Shown here: positions 56,701-64,000 of the stretch, piece by piece
Layout of the letters: the number at the start of each line of letters is the position of its first letter
How positions within the stretch are numbered: the first letter of the stretch is position 1
DNA from: an uncultured Clostridia bacterium
GTDB lineage: Bacteria; Bacillota; Clostridia; Christensenellales; Pumilibacteraceae
DNA length: 64,000 nt
NCBI GenBank assembly: GCA_947066105.1
Contig: CAMSYM010000002.1
Span: 148,390 to 212,389 of the forward strand
Direction: 5' to 3'
Notes under the pieces: model-generated
Told to the model about the DNA's origin: nothing
Databases searched by the model: none
What the model saw: the letters and a program-made list of their open reading frames with translations, nothing else
Position numbers and translations under genes: made by a program

Positions 56701-57057
56701 GCCGTAGTCAATTATTTGAAAGAACATTACGAATGCGACTTCGACGACGACGCCGAGAAGTACGTTTGCGGCAACGGCGGCAGCGGTAGCGCGAACGGCG
56801 GCGACGGCGAAGGCGGCGGAGCGCTCGATCCGCTCGCGGCGCGAGTCATGGCGCACGGCATAAAGACCAAACAGCTTTCCACTTCGGTCGTACAGCGCAG
56901 GTTCAGTATAGGCTATGCGCGCGCGGCGCGTATCATAGACACGCTCGAAGACAGCGGGTATATAGGACCGAGCACGGGCAGCAGTAAGCCGCGCGACGTT
57001 ATCATGACGCCCGAAATGTACCGCGAAGTGTTCGGGCACGATCTCGAAGACAGTTGA
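53773..57057 (+). CDS. FtsK/SpoIIIE-family DNA translocase
   Basis: This is a hexameric septal DNA pump for chromosome segregation or forespore translocation. The 1094 residues have about four membrane helices in the first 180, a long charged, proline-rich linker (about residues 185-600), then the motor: Walker A in IAGQTGSGKSACLNSL near 756 and Walker B in IIIIDELANLM near 863. A C-terminal winged-helix gamma domain (QLSTSVVQRRFSIGYARAA, from about 1031) reads SRS/KOPS-type sequences. I chose a GTG start because GGGGAG lies six bases before it; the track's start is at the predicted transcription start itself. rimO follows after 30 bases. Confidence 0.95.
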   Translation: MANSRNRKKNNKSKSGNHDALGMTLVVVSAFLLLCIAIKPVLGVFSEAIFGVMLGVFGIAAYPMLLANLLLGVFILLRRSLSASKKTIICTSLLAFFGLVILQLASTHHFLSGTFNEYIENVYYAKYSAGGVIMGVIAFGLKAGITEIACYVVFSLAVIITVLVMTSAVSRIKNAIANRKTSKAPTEPKPAPHSMLSDDEARRVIAVGPRGGLFVERIERSSPDFAVETGVASEAPTSEKRNVSNYSATSVMDGRASDPDESRNTARFRLFGDADEIKRQSAEEFSKASRPEPKPAPKASQRVREYEFTDDTDGIAEPYERVNTDAQNADKPRRVDFDGTPGSLSALYFPPEKDIQFNDDGIENVDEMRARERKASERSIFERASAPVFDIPKYDAPRENVEKIIDASAPIKPPTPSFDPPPAPTLGISAEDRFMAAFEDLHKTPPPLETERFLSQDDIIDAYEVRSRYAVPDEPSIPVDDEPLEDIVIASNPPQRAFVAPAVDPHVPDDFSDGITDGSLIISDEPAIDMSETHDNVSDLISGDDLSGMYLSADDAPTAQKPAPPPKRAKNAPLENQITIDGMLKEKAEGSVVGAIGKQYKKYNYTPPPIDLLKVYDKIEASQEELNASAQILEDVVSRFLKAQVKVLEIVPGPQVTRYELEVPSGVTVRSIETRSADIAYEMAAVGGVRVQAPIPGKRAVGIEIPNKNKSIVGLREVVGSNTFTKHKSPLIFSVGKDVGGANIVCDLEKAPHFLIAGQTGSGKSACLNSLIVSLLYKSSPEDLRLMLIDPKRVEFSKFRGMPHLLFEKTITEPNEALNALKWAATEMDRRYTIMQKYTCSKISEYNGLPDVIAGKLNKLPHIIIIIDELANLMQSAVSGEIESKISSIAALARAAGIHLIVATQRPSADVVTGTIKANLGSRIAFKVPDATNSRIIVDEVGAEALAGDGDMLFFPQDYLTAKRVQGSFVNGDEVVAVVNYLKEHYECDFDDDAEKYVCGNGGSGSANGGDGEGGGALDPLAARVMAHGIKTKQLSTSVVQRRFSIGYARAARIIDTLEDSGYIGPSTGSSKPRDVIMTPEMYREVFGHDLEDS

Positions 57058-57087
57058 TGACAAGGACGAAAGGACTATCGGTAACGG

Positions 57088-58404
57088 ATGAAGAACATCG
57101 CAGTAATTTCACTCGGTTGTGATAAAAACAGGATCGACACGGAACGCATGCTGTACCGCATTGTGCGGGACGGGCATGCTATTGTCGATTTGCCCGACGC
57201 CGAAGTCGTCATCGTCAATACCTGCGCTTTTATAGAAAGCGCGCGGCAGGAAAGCATAGACAATATTCTCGAATGCGCGCGGCTCAAAACGGACGGGAAA
57301 TGCCAAAGGCTCATCGTTACGGGCTGTTTGCCGCAAAAGCACATGTCCGAGCTTAAAGCGGCTTTGCCCGAAGTCGACGCGTTTTTGGGCGCGTTCGAAT
57401 ACGACAGGATATGTTCGGAGATCGATCGAACGGAATATCGTTCAAACGTCGATACGGACGGGTATTCCGCGTTTTGCGCGGACGAAAACTGCGGGCGGGT
57501 GTTGACTACCTTCCCGCACGTCGCGTACTTGAAAATAGCCGAGGGCTGTAACAATAAATGCACGTTTTGCACCATTCCGTCCATACGCGGCTCATACAGG
57601 TCGCGTCCGATATCCGATATCGTGTCGGAAGCGGCGGGGCTTGTAAAGGACGGCGTCAGAGAGCTTATTCTCGTGGCTCAGGACGTGACGCGTTACGGAA
57701 CGGATATAGGCGTATCGCTTATAGGACTTTTGGACGAGCTTGAAAAACTGCCCGTCGACATGATAAGGCTGTTATACTGCTATCCCGAACGCGTCGACGA
57801 CGAGCTTATCGAAAGGATAGCGTCGTCGCGCAAGATAGTCAAATATATAGATATCCCGTTACAGCACGCGTCCGATAAAATACTCAAACTCATGAACCGC
57901 AAGACCACCGGCGCGCAGGCGTCGGAGCTTATAGAAAAGCTCCACGCGCGCGGTATAGCGGTGCGCACTACGCTAATGGTCGGATTCCCCGGCGAAACGC
58001 AAAAAGAATTCGACGAGCTGTGCGAGTTCGTAAGGCGAGTAAAGCCCGAATATGCGGGTGTGTTCGCCTATTCCAAGGAGAGCGGAACGCCCGCGGCGCG
58101 CTTGCCGGAACAGGTCAAACGCGCGGATAAGATAAAGCGCGTAAAGACGCTCGGCGCGATATGTACCGACGTAACGCGCGAGTTCAATAAAAGCCTTGTC
58201 GGCAAAACGATAGACGTTTTGTACGAGGACGTAGACTTCGATAAAAACAAATTCGTCGGGCGCGCCCGATTCCAAACGCCGAGCGTCGACGGATGCGTAT
58301 ACTTCGAGTGCGCGCAGGCAGACGTAGGCAAGTCGTACAATGTGAAAATAACCGATTGCGACGATTACGATCTTTACGGCGTCTGTTCGGACGACGATAC
58401 ATAA
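57088..58404 (+). CDS. rimO: ribosomal protein uS12 methylthiotransferase
   Basis: RimO is a radical-SAM enzyme that methylthiolates an aspartate of ribosomal protein S12. Cys11, Cys46 and Cys80 of the UPF0004 domain (SLGCDKN, NTCAF, TGCLP) bind one cluster. The radical-SAM CxxxCxxC is CNNKCTFC at residues 154-161. KIAEGCNNKC, IPSIRGSYRSRP and YIDIPLQHASDKILKLMNR favour RimO over MiaB. The C-terminal TRAM domain is present. The run rimO-pgsA-cinA-recA is a familiar Firmicutes order. Confidence 0.93.
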   Translation: MKNIAVISLGCDKNRIDTERMLYRIVRDGHAIVDLPDAEVVIVNTCAFIESARQESIDNILECARLKTDGKCQRLIVTGCLPQKHMSELKAALPEVDAFLGAFEYDRICSEIDRTEYRSNVDTDGYSAFCADENCGRVLTTFPHVAYLKIAEGCNNKCTFCTIPSIRGSYRSRPISDIVSEAAGLVKDGVRELILVAQDVTRYGTDIGVSLIGLLDELEKLPVDMIRLLYCYPERVDDELIERIASSRKIVKYIDIPLQHASDKILKLMNRKTTGAQASELIEKLHARGIAVRTTLMVGFPGETQKEFDELCEFVRRVKPEYAGVFAYSKESGTPAARLPEQVKRADKIKRVKTLGAICTDVTREFNKSLVGKTIDVLYEDVDFDKNKFVGRARFQTPSVDGCVYFECAQADVGKSYNVKITDCDDYDLYGVCSDDDT

Positions 58405-58452
58405 AGCAAAACGTCGACAGCGTTGTCGGCGGCGGAGGTATTTTACGCAAGC

Positions 58453-59043
58453 ATGAAAATGAATTTACCAAACAGACTGACGGTGTTCAGGATTTTATTG
58501 ATACCGGTGTTCATAGTGTTGTACTTCGTCGAGTTCGAGGGGCATACGTTTGCCGCCGCGCTCGTGTATCTTGTCGCGTGCTTCACCGATTTCTTTGACG
58601 GCTATCTCGCGCGCAAGCATGACCTTGTCACCAATTTCGGCAAGTTTATCGACCCGATCGCGGATAAAATGCTTATCGCGTGTTCGTTGATAGCTGTGTG
58701 CGTCACCGCGCCGATAGCAGAGCCTGCGTTTGCGTATACGGTGACGATAGCGGTCTGCACTATGTGCATATTGTCGCGCGAACTTATGATAAGCGTTTTT
58801 CGTACCGTCGCCGCAGACAAGCATGTGGTGCTTGCCGCGGATATGGCGGGCAAGCTGAAAACAGTCGTGCAAATGATGGCGTTGTTCGCGCTGTTGCCCG
58901 TGACCGATTTTTATGTTTGGAACAAACTCGCGGGCGAAGTGTTCTTTTACGGCGGGTTCGCGCTGTTGGCGCTCGCCACGCTTTTGACGGTAATATCGGG
59001 CATACGGTATATAGTGATGAACAAGGCGGTTTTGGAGGATTAA
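58453..59043 (+). CDS. pgsA: CDP-diacylglycerol-glycerol-3-phosphate phosphatidyltransferase
   Basis: PgsA makes phosphatidylglycerol phosphate, the precursor of phosphatidylglycerol and cardiolipin, in the membrane. The 196 residues carry the CDP-alcohol transferase signature as DFFDGYLARKHDLVTNFGKF followed by IDPIADK, and the N-terminus MNLPNRLTVFRILLIPVF is typical. Several membrane helices follow. GGAGG lies 14 bases before the chosen ATG, a long spacing; a TTG ten codons upstream is an alternative. The next gene begins right at its stop. Confidence 0.92.
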   Translation: MKMNLPNRLTVFRILLIPVFIVLYFVEFEGHTFAAALVYLVACFTDFFDGYLARKHDLVTNFGKFIDPIADKMLIACSLIAVCVTAPIAEPAFAYTVTIAVCTMCILSRELMISVFRTVAADKHVVLAADMAGKLKTVVQMMALFALLPVTDFYVWNKLAGEVFFYGGFALLALATLLTVISGIRYIVMNKAVLED

Positions 59044-60126
59044 ATGAGAGTCGGATTTTTATCTGTCGACCGCTCGACCGTCGATAAACGCGAAGCGGAA
59101 ATAGCGATGTTCGACAACGGGCATACCGCCGACGTATTCATGATCGTGCAAAGCGCGGACATCGATCGGGCGGTGACCGACCTGCGCGCTATTTGCGACG
59201 CGATAATAATAGACGGCAATGTGGCGGCGTTTTACGACGCGTACAAGGACACTTTGTCGTCGCGTCCCGATCACTTCGAGCTTGACGGAAAGCTCCACAG
59301 CGTCGTGCGCACGGTCACGCCCGAATACTTGGCGGACAGGTTTTTGCCGTTGCTCAACAAAAAGGGCAAAAAGCGTTATGCGACGGTCGTTTTCAAAACG
59401 TACGGTAAGTCGGAGAGCGAGCTTAGGATATTGCTCAAAGAATACTTGACTAAAAAGAGCAAGGTGCAGATAGGGTTTTTTCCCGAATTTTTGGAATGCG
59501 AAGTCCATGCGCGTTGCGCGACGAACATGGCTAAGGAAGAAATGAACGCGCTGTCGCAAAAGTTGGACGGTATACTCGGCGCGTTTACTTACGCTTACGA
59601 ACGCATAAGCTTGCAGGAATGCGTCGCGCAAATGCTCAAAGAGGAAGGACTGAAACTCAAAATAGCCGAATCGTTCACCGGCGGCGCGCTTGGCGCGACG
59701 TTCACGGCTTTGGCGGGCGCGAGCGAGTATTTGGTCGAGGACGTAGTGGCTTATTCTGTGGCGTCCAAGCATAAGCGACTGGGCGTGCCTATGGAAGTGA
59801 TAGCCGAAAAAGGCGCGGTCAGCGGCGACACCGCTTACAATATGGCGCTCGGTCTGATGTCCGCGGGCGATTGCGATATAGCCGTCGCAACGACGGGCAA
59901 CGCCGGTCCTGCGGCGCAAAGCGGGGCTGTTGGGCTGTGCTATATCGCGCTCGGGATAACCAAACAAAAAAGCATAGGCGTATTCAAATACGTGTTCGAC
60001 GGCGACCGCGTCGACAATATTCAAAGCGGCGTCAAGAACGCGTTGTTGCTGATATACAGCGGTATACTCGAATACAAAAAATCGTCCGCATCCGTTCAGA
60101 CCGACGCGGCGTATTCGGGTCAATAA
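59044..60126 (+). CDS. cinA: CinA-like protein with a degenerate N-terminal domain
   Basis: The C-terminal half is a clear CinA nicotinamide-nucleotide amidase domain, which recycles NMN: KIAESFTGGALGATFTALAG, VVAYSVASKHKRLGVP, and ATTGNAGPAAQSGAVGLCYIA. Before it lies the small KH-like linker (RYATVVFKTYGKSESELRILL). The N-terminal molybdopterin-binding-like domain, normally about 170 residues and opening with a GTELLLG motif, is replaced by about 115 residues with no such motif. Total length is 360 rather than about 415. Position between pgsA and recA supports orthology. The pyrophosphatase activity of the N-terminal domain is probably lost. Confidence 0.82.
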   Translation: MRVGFLSVDRSTVDKREAEIAMFDNGHTADVFMIVQSADIDRAVTDLRAICDAIIIDGNVAAFYDAYKDTLSSRPDHFELDGKLHSVVRTVTPEYLADRFLPLLNKKGKKRYATVVFKTYGKSESELRILLKEYLTKKSKVQIGFFPEFLECEVHARCATNMAKEEMNALSQKLDGILGAFTYAYERISLQECVAQMLKEEGLKLKIAESFTGGALGATFTALAGASEYLVEDVVAYSVASKHKRLGVPMEVIAEKGAVSGDTAYNMALGLMSAGDCDIAVATTGNAGPAAQSGAVGLCYIALGITKQKSIGVFKYVFDGDRVDNIQSGVKNALLLIYSGILEYKKSSASVQTDAAYSGQ

Positions 60127-60162
60127 CAGTTAATACACGGGTCACCGTAAAAGAGGTATAAA

Positions 60163-61245
60163 ATGGATAAGAAAGAAAAATTCAAAGTTTACAACACCGA
60201 CATGTCGCCCGAGGAAAAAGAAAAAGCGCTCGCCGACACCATTGCGCAGATCGAAAAAACGTACGGCAAAGGCTCGATCATGCGCATGACCGATTCGGTC
60301 GCGACGCAGGTCGACGCGATACCCACGGGCTGTCTTTCGCTCGATCTCGCGCTCGGCATAGGCGGACTTCCGCGCGGCAGGATAGTGGAGATATACGGTC
60401 CCGAATCGAGCGGTAAGACCACGCTTTCGTTGCACGTCATTGCGGAAACGCAAAAGGCGGGCGGCATGGTCGCGTTCATCGACGCGGAGCATGCGCTCGA
60501 TCCCGTATACGCGCAAAGACTGGGTATCGATCTTTCGCGGCTTTACATATGCCAGCCCGACAACGGCGAACAGGCGCTCGACATCGCCGAAGCGCTCGTG
60601 CGTTCCGCCGCCATGGACGTGGTGGTCATCGACTCGGTAGCGGCGCTCACTCCGCAAGCGGAGATCAACGGCGAAATAGGCGAAAGCCACGTCGGACTTC
60701 AAGCTCGGTTGATGTCGCAGGCGTTGCGCAAGATCGCTGGCGTTTGCAACAAGACCAAGACGTGTATCATATTCATCAACCAATTGCGCGAAAAAATAGG
60801 CGTTATGTACGGCAACCCCGAAGTAACGCCCGGCGGCAAAGCGCTCAAATTCTATTCGAGCGTACGGTTGGACGTGAGAAAAGGCGAAGCCATTAAGGAC
60901 GGCGGCAACGTTATAGGCAACCGCACAAAGGTCAAGGTCGTAAAAAACAAGCTCGCGCCCCCGTTCAAAACGGTCGAGTTCGATCTTATTTTCGGCAAAG
61001 GCATTTCCAACGAAGGCGTTGTTTTGGACATGGCTATCGATAACGGTATAATCGTCAAGAGCGGTTCGTGGTTCTCGTACAACGACGAACGGCTCGGTCA
61101 GGGCAGAGAAACGGTCAAGCAGATAATACTCGGTCGTCCCGAACTTATGCAGGAGCTGGAAGTCAAGATCAAGGATCTCGTCGCGCAAAAGGGCGGCATA
61201 GGCTTCGATACGGGCGACGAAGATAAGTCCGACGACGACGAATAA
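60163..61245 (+). CDS. recA: RecA recombinase
   Basis: RecA forms filaments on single-stranded DNA for homologous recombination and drives LexA self-cleavage. Among 360 residues, Walker A is GPESSGKTT at 79-87, followed by [51 protein letters not shown] and [16 protein letters not shown]. The acidic C-terminal tail (DEDKSDDDE) is present. AGAGGT lies before the ATG. I see no SOS-box-like sequence in the 40-base gap upstream. Confidence 0.99.
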   Translation: MDKKEKFKVYNTDMSPEEKEKALADTIAQIEKTYGKGSIMRMTDSVATQVDAIPTGCLSLDLALGIGGLPRGRIVEIYGPESSGKTTLSLHVIAETQKAGGMVAFIDAEHALDPVYAQRLGIDLSRLYICQPDNGEQALDIAEALVRSAAMDVVVIDSVAALTPQAEINGEIGESHVGLQARLMSQALRKIAGVCNKTKTCIIFINQLREKIGVMYGNPEVTPGGKALKFYSSVRLDVRKGEAIKDGGNVIGNRTKVKVVKNKLAPPFKTVEFDLIFGKGISNEGVVLDMAIDNGIIVKSGSWFSYNDERLGQGRETVKQIILGRPELMQELEVKIKDLVAQKGGIGFDTGDEDKSDDDE

Positions 61246-61276
61246 TAATAAATACCATGGGATATGGGATCGGCAT

Positions 61277-61330
61277 AAATTAAAAAGACTTTTAATTCCG
61301 CATTCCGCATTCCTAATTCCGCATTTAATG
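61277..61330 (-). repeat. dispersed intergenic repeat just before ruvA
   Basis: In reverse orientation it reads as units like AATGCGGAATTAGGAATGCG and GGAATTAAAAG, matching the family in the purine operon and at 41.4 kb. It ends within about ten bases of the ruvA ATG. Confidence 0.7.
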
Positions 61331-61334
61331 TGTT

Positions 61335-61907
61335 ATGTTTGATTATATTTCGGGTAAGATAGCCGCCGTCGGCGAGAGCCGCGTGGTGATAGACTGCAAC
61401 GGCGTCGGGTTCGCGCTTACGGCGTCCGCTTTCACGTGCGCCGAATGCAGTCGCAAGACCGAAGTCAAACTGCCCGTATATCTTGCGGTGCGCGAGGACG
61501 CGTTGGAGCTTTACGGGTTTATCGACGACGGCGAACGCGAATTGTTTTTACAGCTCATAAACGTTTCGGGCGTAGGTCCAAAGCTCGCCGTATCCGTACT
61601 CGGCGGCATGCGCAAGGACAGATTGATATCGGCTATCGCTTGCGCGGACGTCGCGGCGCTTTCGTCGATAAAAGGTGTGGGCAAAAAGACGGCGGAACGC
61701 ATCGCGCTCGAATTAAAGGGCAAGCTCGCGGACGCCGTCGACGGCGTTGCCGTTGCGGACGTGTCGGGCGGAGTTGCAGACGAAAAGGCTGTGCTTGCGC
61801 TCGTCAGCTTGGGCTACGACAAAAAGGAAGCGGAAGCCGTCGTCAAAAAAGTCGCCAAGCCAGATATGACGACCGAACAGATCGTGCGCGCGGCGCTTGC
61901 GGGGTAA
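61335..61907 (+). CDS. ruvA: Holliday junction branch migration protein RuvA
   Basis: RuvA tetramers bind the four-way junction and load RuvB. The 190 residues contain MFDYISGKIAAVGESRVVID, a first domain with LYGFIDDGERELFLQLI, the helix-hairpin-helix NVSGVGPKLAVSVLGG and IKGVGKKTAERIALELKGKL, and the C-terminal UBA-like domain that contacts RuvB. No Shine-Dalgarno sequence precedes the ATG; a repeat unit occupies that place. ruvB starts three bases after the stop. Confidence 0.95.
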   Translation: MFDYISGKIAAVGESRVVIDCNGVGFALTASAFTCAECSRKTEVKLPVYLAVREDALELYGFIDDGERELFLQLINVSGVGPKLAVSVLGGMRKDRLISAIACADVAALSSIKGVGKKTAERIALELKGKLADAVDGVAVADVSGGVADEKAVLALVSLGYDKKEAEAVVKKVAKPDMTTEQIVRAALAG

Positions 61908-61910
61908 TGT

Positions 61911-62957
61911 ATGGACGATAAAAGGTTTATTGCCAATAAAGCGCTTATCGAGGATGACGGCGACGTATCGTTGCGCCCGACTACGTTCGACGAGTATATA
62001 GGACAGGACAAAGTAAAAGCCAATCTTAAAGTTTACGTCGCGGCGAGCAAGGCGCGCGGCGAAGCGCTCGATCACGTTTTGCTTTACGGTCCGCCGGGCT
62101 TGGGCAAGACCACGCTCGCGCACATAATCGCGTCCGAGCTGGGCGTCGAGATAAAGGTCACGAGCGGACCGGGCATAGAGCGCGCGGCAAATCTCGCGTC
62201 GCTTTTGACTAACATGCAAGAGCGCGACGTGCTGTTTTTGGACGAAATACACAGGCTCAATCATTCGATAGAGGAAGTGCTGTATCCCGCAATGGAGGAC
62301 TTTGCGCTCGATATTTCGACGGGCAAGGGCGCGGGCGCGACTTCTATAAGGCTCAATCTGAATAAGTTTACTCTTATCGGCGCTACGACGCGCGCGGGCA
62401 TGCTTACAGGTCCTTTGCGCGATCGGTTCGGCGTTATATGTCGGCTCGAACCGTACTCGTCGGACGATCTGGTGCGCATCGTTAAGCGTTCGGCTAAGCT
62501 ATTGAAAATCGCGATAGACGATGATGCGGCGCGCGAGCTGGCGTCGAGATCGCGCGGCACGCCGCGAATAGCCAACAGACTGTTAAAGCGCGTGCGCGAT
62601 TTCGCGGAAGTTTATAACGACGGGGTAATTAGCCTTGCCATAACGAGAAAGGCGCTTGCGGATATGGAGATCGACCCGCTCGGACTCGACTATAACGACA
62701 TGAAATTGCTCGGTGCGCTCGTCAAAAAGTTCGACGGCGGACCGACGGGGTTGGACACTCTCGCGGCGGCGATAAACGAGGACGCAGGCACGATAGAGGA
62801 CGTTATCGAACCGTATTTGATACAGCTCGGTTTTATAGCCCGTACGTCGCGCGGACGTGTCGCGCTCAAAGCAGCGTACCGACATTTGAACGTTGCGCCC
62901 ACGAAAAAAGCGAGCGAACAGCTTTCGTTTTTGACCGACGATAACAAAGATGAATAA
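61911..62957 (+). CDS. ruvB: Holliday junction branch migration helicase RuvB
   Basis: RuvB is the AAA+ motor of the RuvABC complex. Among 348 residues: [19 protein letters not shown], Walker [10 protein letters not shown] at 60-68, Walker [10 protein letters not shown] near 110, the sensor-1 region [19 protein letters not shown], and the winged-helix domain with [14 protein letters not shown] and [13 protein letters not shown]. It is coupled to ruvA (three-base gap) and overlaps queA by eight bases. Confidence 0.98.
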   Translation: MDDKRFIANKALIEDDGDVSLRPTTFDEYIGQDKVKANLKVYVAASKARGEALDHVLLYGPPGLGKTTLAHIIASELGVEIKVTSGPGIERAANLASLLTNMQERDVLFLDEIHRLNHSIEEVLYPAMEDFALDISTGKGAGATSIRLNLNKFTLIGATTRAGMLTGPLRDRFGVICRLEPYSSDDLVRIVKRSAKLLKIAIDDDAARELASRSRGTPRIANRLLKRVRDFAEVYNDGVISLAITRKALADMEIDPLGLDYNDMKLLGALVKKFDGGPTGLDTLAAAINEDAGTIEDVIEPYLIQLGFIARTSRGRVALKAAYRHLNVAPTKKASEQLSFLTDDNKDE

Positions 62958-64000
62958 GAGCGATTTTTATTACGATCTTCCGCAAGAACTGATAGCACAA
63001 ACGCCTATCGAACCGCGCGACGCGTCGCGGCTTTTGGTATACGACAAAACCGCCGATAAAGTGTCGCACCGTCATTTTTACGATCTGCCGAAGCTGTTGC
63101 GCAAAGACGATCTGCTCGTGATAAACAATACAAAGGTCTTGCCCGCGCGCGTTACCGGCGAAAAGACGGACACGGGCGCTAAAATATCGTTTTTACTGCA
63201 TAAGCGCATAGACGCGCATACCTGGGAAACGCTGTGCCGTCCCGCAAAGCGCGCCAAGCTCGGCGCGCGACTGGTGTTTTCGCCCGATCTTGCGGGCGAG
63301 ATAGTCGGCGTCGGCGACGAAGGCGAGCGCACGTTGCGATTCGAGTACGACGGAGTTTTCGAGCAAATACTCGACCGTATCGGCGAAGTGCCGTTGCCGC
63401 ATTATATCCATGATCGACTTAAAACGATAGATCGGTACCAAACGGTGTACGCCAAGGACGTCGGCTCGTCCGCCGCGCCGACAGCGGGCTTGCACTTTAC
63501 GCCGCGGCTCATGGACGAGCTTAAAGCCATGGGGGTGGAGTTTGCCGAAGTGCTGTTGCACGTGGGACTCGGCACGTTTTTGCCCGTCAAGACCGACGAT
63601 GTGGAAAACCACAAAATGCACAGCGAGTTTTATCAAGTGACGGAAGCCGCCGCGCAGAAAATAAACGCCGCGCGTTCCGCGGGACGGCGAGTGATAGCCG
63701 TCGGCACGACGAGCGTGCGCGTACTCGAATCGAGCTCGGACGAAAACGGAACGGTGCGCGCGGGTAGCGGCGATACGAGCATATTCATATATCCGCCATA
63801 TAAGTTCAAAGCGGTTGACGGCTTGATAACCAATTTCCACTTGCCCGAAAGCACGCTCGTCATGCTTGTGAGCGCGTTTATAGGCAGAGAAAAAACGCTC
63901 GAACTTTATAAAACGGCGGTGAAAGAGAAGTATAGATTTTTCTCATTCGGCGACGCGATGTTTATTGTAGGCAGGAGCGATGATGATAAAGATAAACCGC
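62950..64000 (+). CDS. queA: S-adenosylmethionine:tRNA ribosyltransferase-isomerase, cut by the window end
   Basis: QueA transfers and isomerises the ribosyl part of SAM onto preQ1 in tRNA, giving epoxyqueuosine. The visible 350 residues include [77 protein letters not shown] and [18 protein letters not shown], and the typical near-end [10 protein letters not shown]. No stop is reached, but the protein must be almost complete. It was absent from the ORF track because it is open at the edge. The start overlaps the ruvB end, the classical ruvAB-queA arrangement. Confidence 0.97.
   Translation, partial: MNKSDFYYDLPQELIAQTPIEPRDASRLLVYDKTADKVSHRHFYDLPKLLRKDDLLVINNTKVLPARVTGEKTDTGAKISFLLHKRIDAHTWETLCRPAKRAKLGARLVFSPDLAGEIVGVGDEGERTLRFEYDGVFEQILDRIGEVPLPHYIHDRLKTIDRYQTVYAKDVGSSAAPTAGLHFTPRLMDELKAMGVEFAEVLLHVGLGTFLPVKTDDVENHKMHSEFYQVTEAAAQKINAARSAGRRVIAVGTTSVRVLESSSDENGTVRAGSGDTSIFIYPPYKFKAVDGLITNFHLPESTLVMLVSAFIGREKTLELYKTAVKEKYRFFSFGDAMFIVGRSDDDKDKP

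Noticed and set aside
60127-60162. SOS box upstream of recA
   Set aside because: No CGAAC-type dyad (CGAACRNRYGTTYC) can be seen in the gap or the end of the cinA-like gene.

Overview
The window looks like the chromosome of an anaerobic, endospore-forming-lineage Firmicute (class Clostridia), probably an uncultured gut-type organism; I cannot name the species. The reasons are a single-chain pyruvate:ferredoxin oxidoreductase, a three-gene GerA germinant receptor operon, an SpoIIIE/FtsK translocase, a small Spo0A-C-like protein, the Bacillus/Clostridium order rpsO-pnp-ylxY-mlpA, strong AGGAGG-type ribosome binding sites, and TTGACA/TATAAT promoters with 16-18 nt spacers. Almost everything is chromosomal housekeeping. 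I see no prophage, insertion sequence, CRISPR array, rRNA or tRNA.

Layout. 0-13 kb: PFOR on the minus strand, then gatC-gatA (no gatB beside them), the gerAA-AB-AC operon, rpsU with a structured 3' region, a Spo0A-C-like gene, and argG-argH on the minus strand. 13-19 kb: two large surface lipoproteins with InlB-type B repeats, the first also with BspA-type leucine-rich repeats. 19-24.5 kb: rpsO, pnp, an ylxY-type deacetylase homologue, an M16 peptidase and a dimeric dUTPase. 24.7-27 kb (minus): a PP2C phosphatase and a zinc-ribbon Ser/Thr kinase pair. 27-37.5 kb: purE-C-M-N-H-D-L, without purF. 37.6-41.4 kb: a membrane protein, a basic protein, an MscS channel and a membrane-anchored exported protein. 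41.4-42.2 kb: a gene-free block of repeats. 42.2-49.5 kb: murG (minus), an alpha/beta hydrolase, trmL and a topoisomerase IV-like pair. 49.7-53.5 kb: a lytic transglycosylase and a fused ABC transporter. 53.7-64 kb: ftsK/spoIIIE, rimO, pgsA, a cinA-like gene, recA, ruvA, ruvB and a queA that runs off the end.

Functional links. The purine cluster encodes most of IMP synthesis but lacks the first enzyme (PurF) and PurB. recA and ruvAB form a recombination/repair block. GerA, SpoIIIE and the Spo0A-C-like protein tie the window to sporulation and germination.

The most interesting signals are regulatory and repetitive. A C9 tract lies just after the signal peptide of a surface lipoprotein; reading the alternatives by hand, C8 and C10 both give early stops. 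A G10 tract forms most of the spacer of the ABC transporter promoter. Both look like phase-variation switches. Other features are a promoter embedded in the purL terminator that yields a nearly leaderless mRNA, a long-range rpsO-pnp leader structure with competing hairpins, a terminator that runs directly into the ylxY start codon, and a dispersed family of short intergenic repeats that has entered the pur operon and the ruvA leader.
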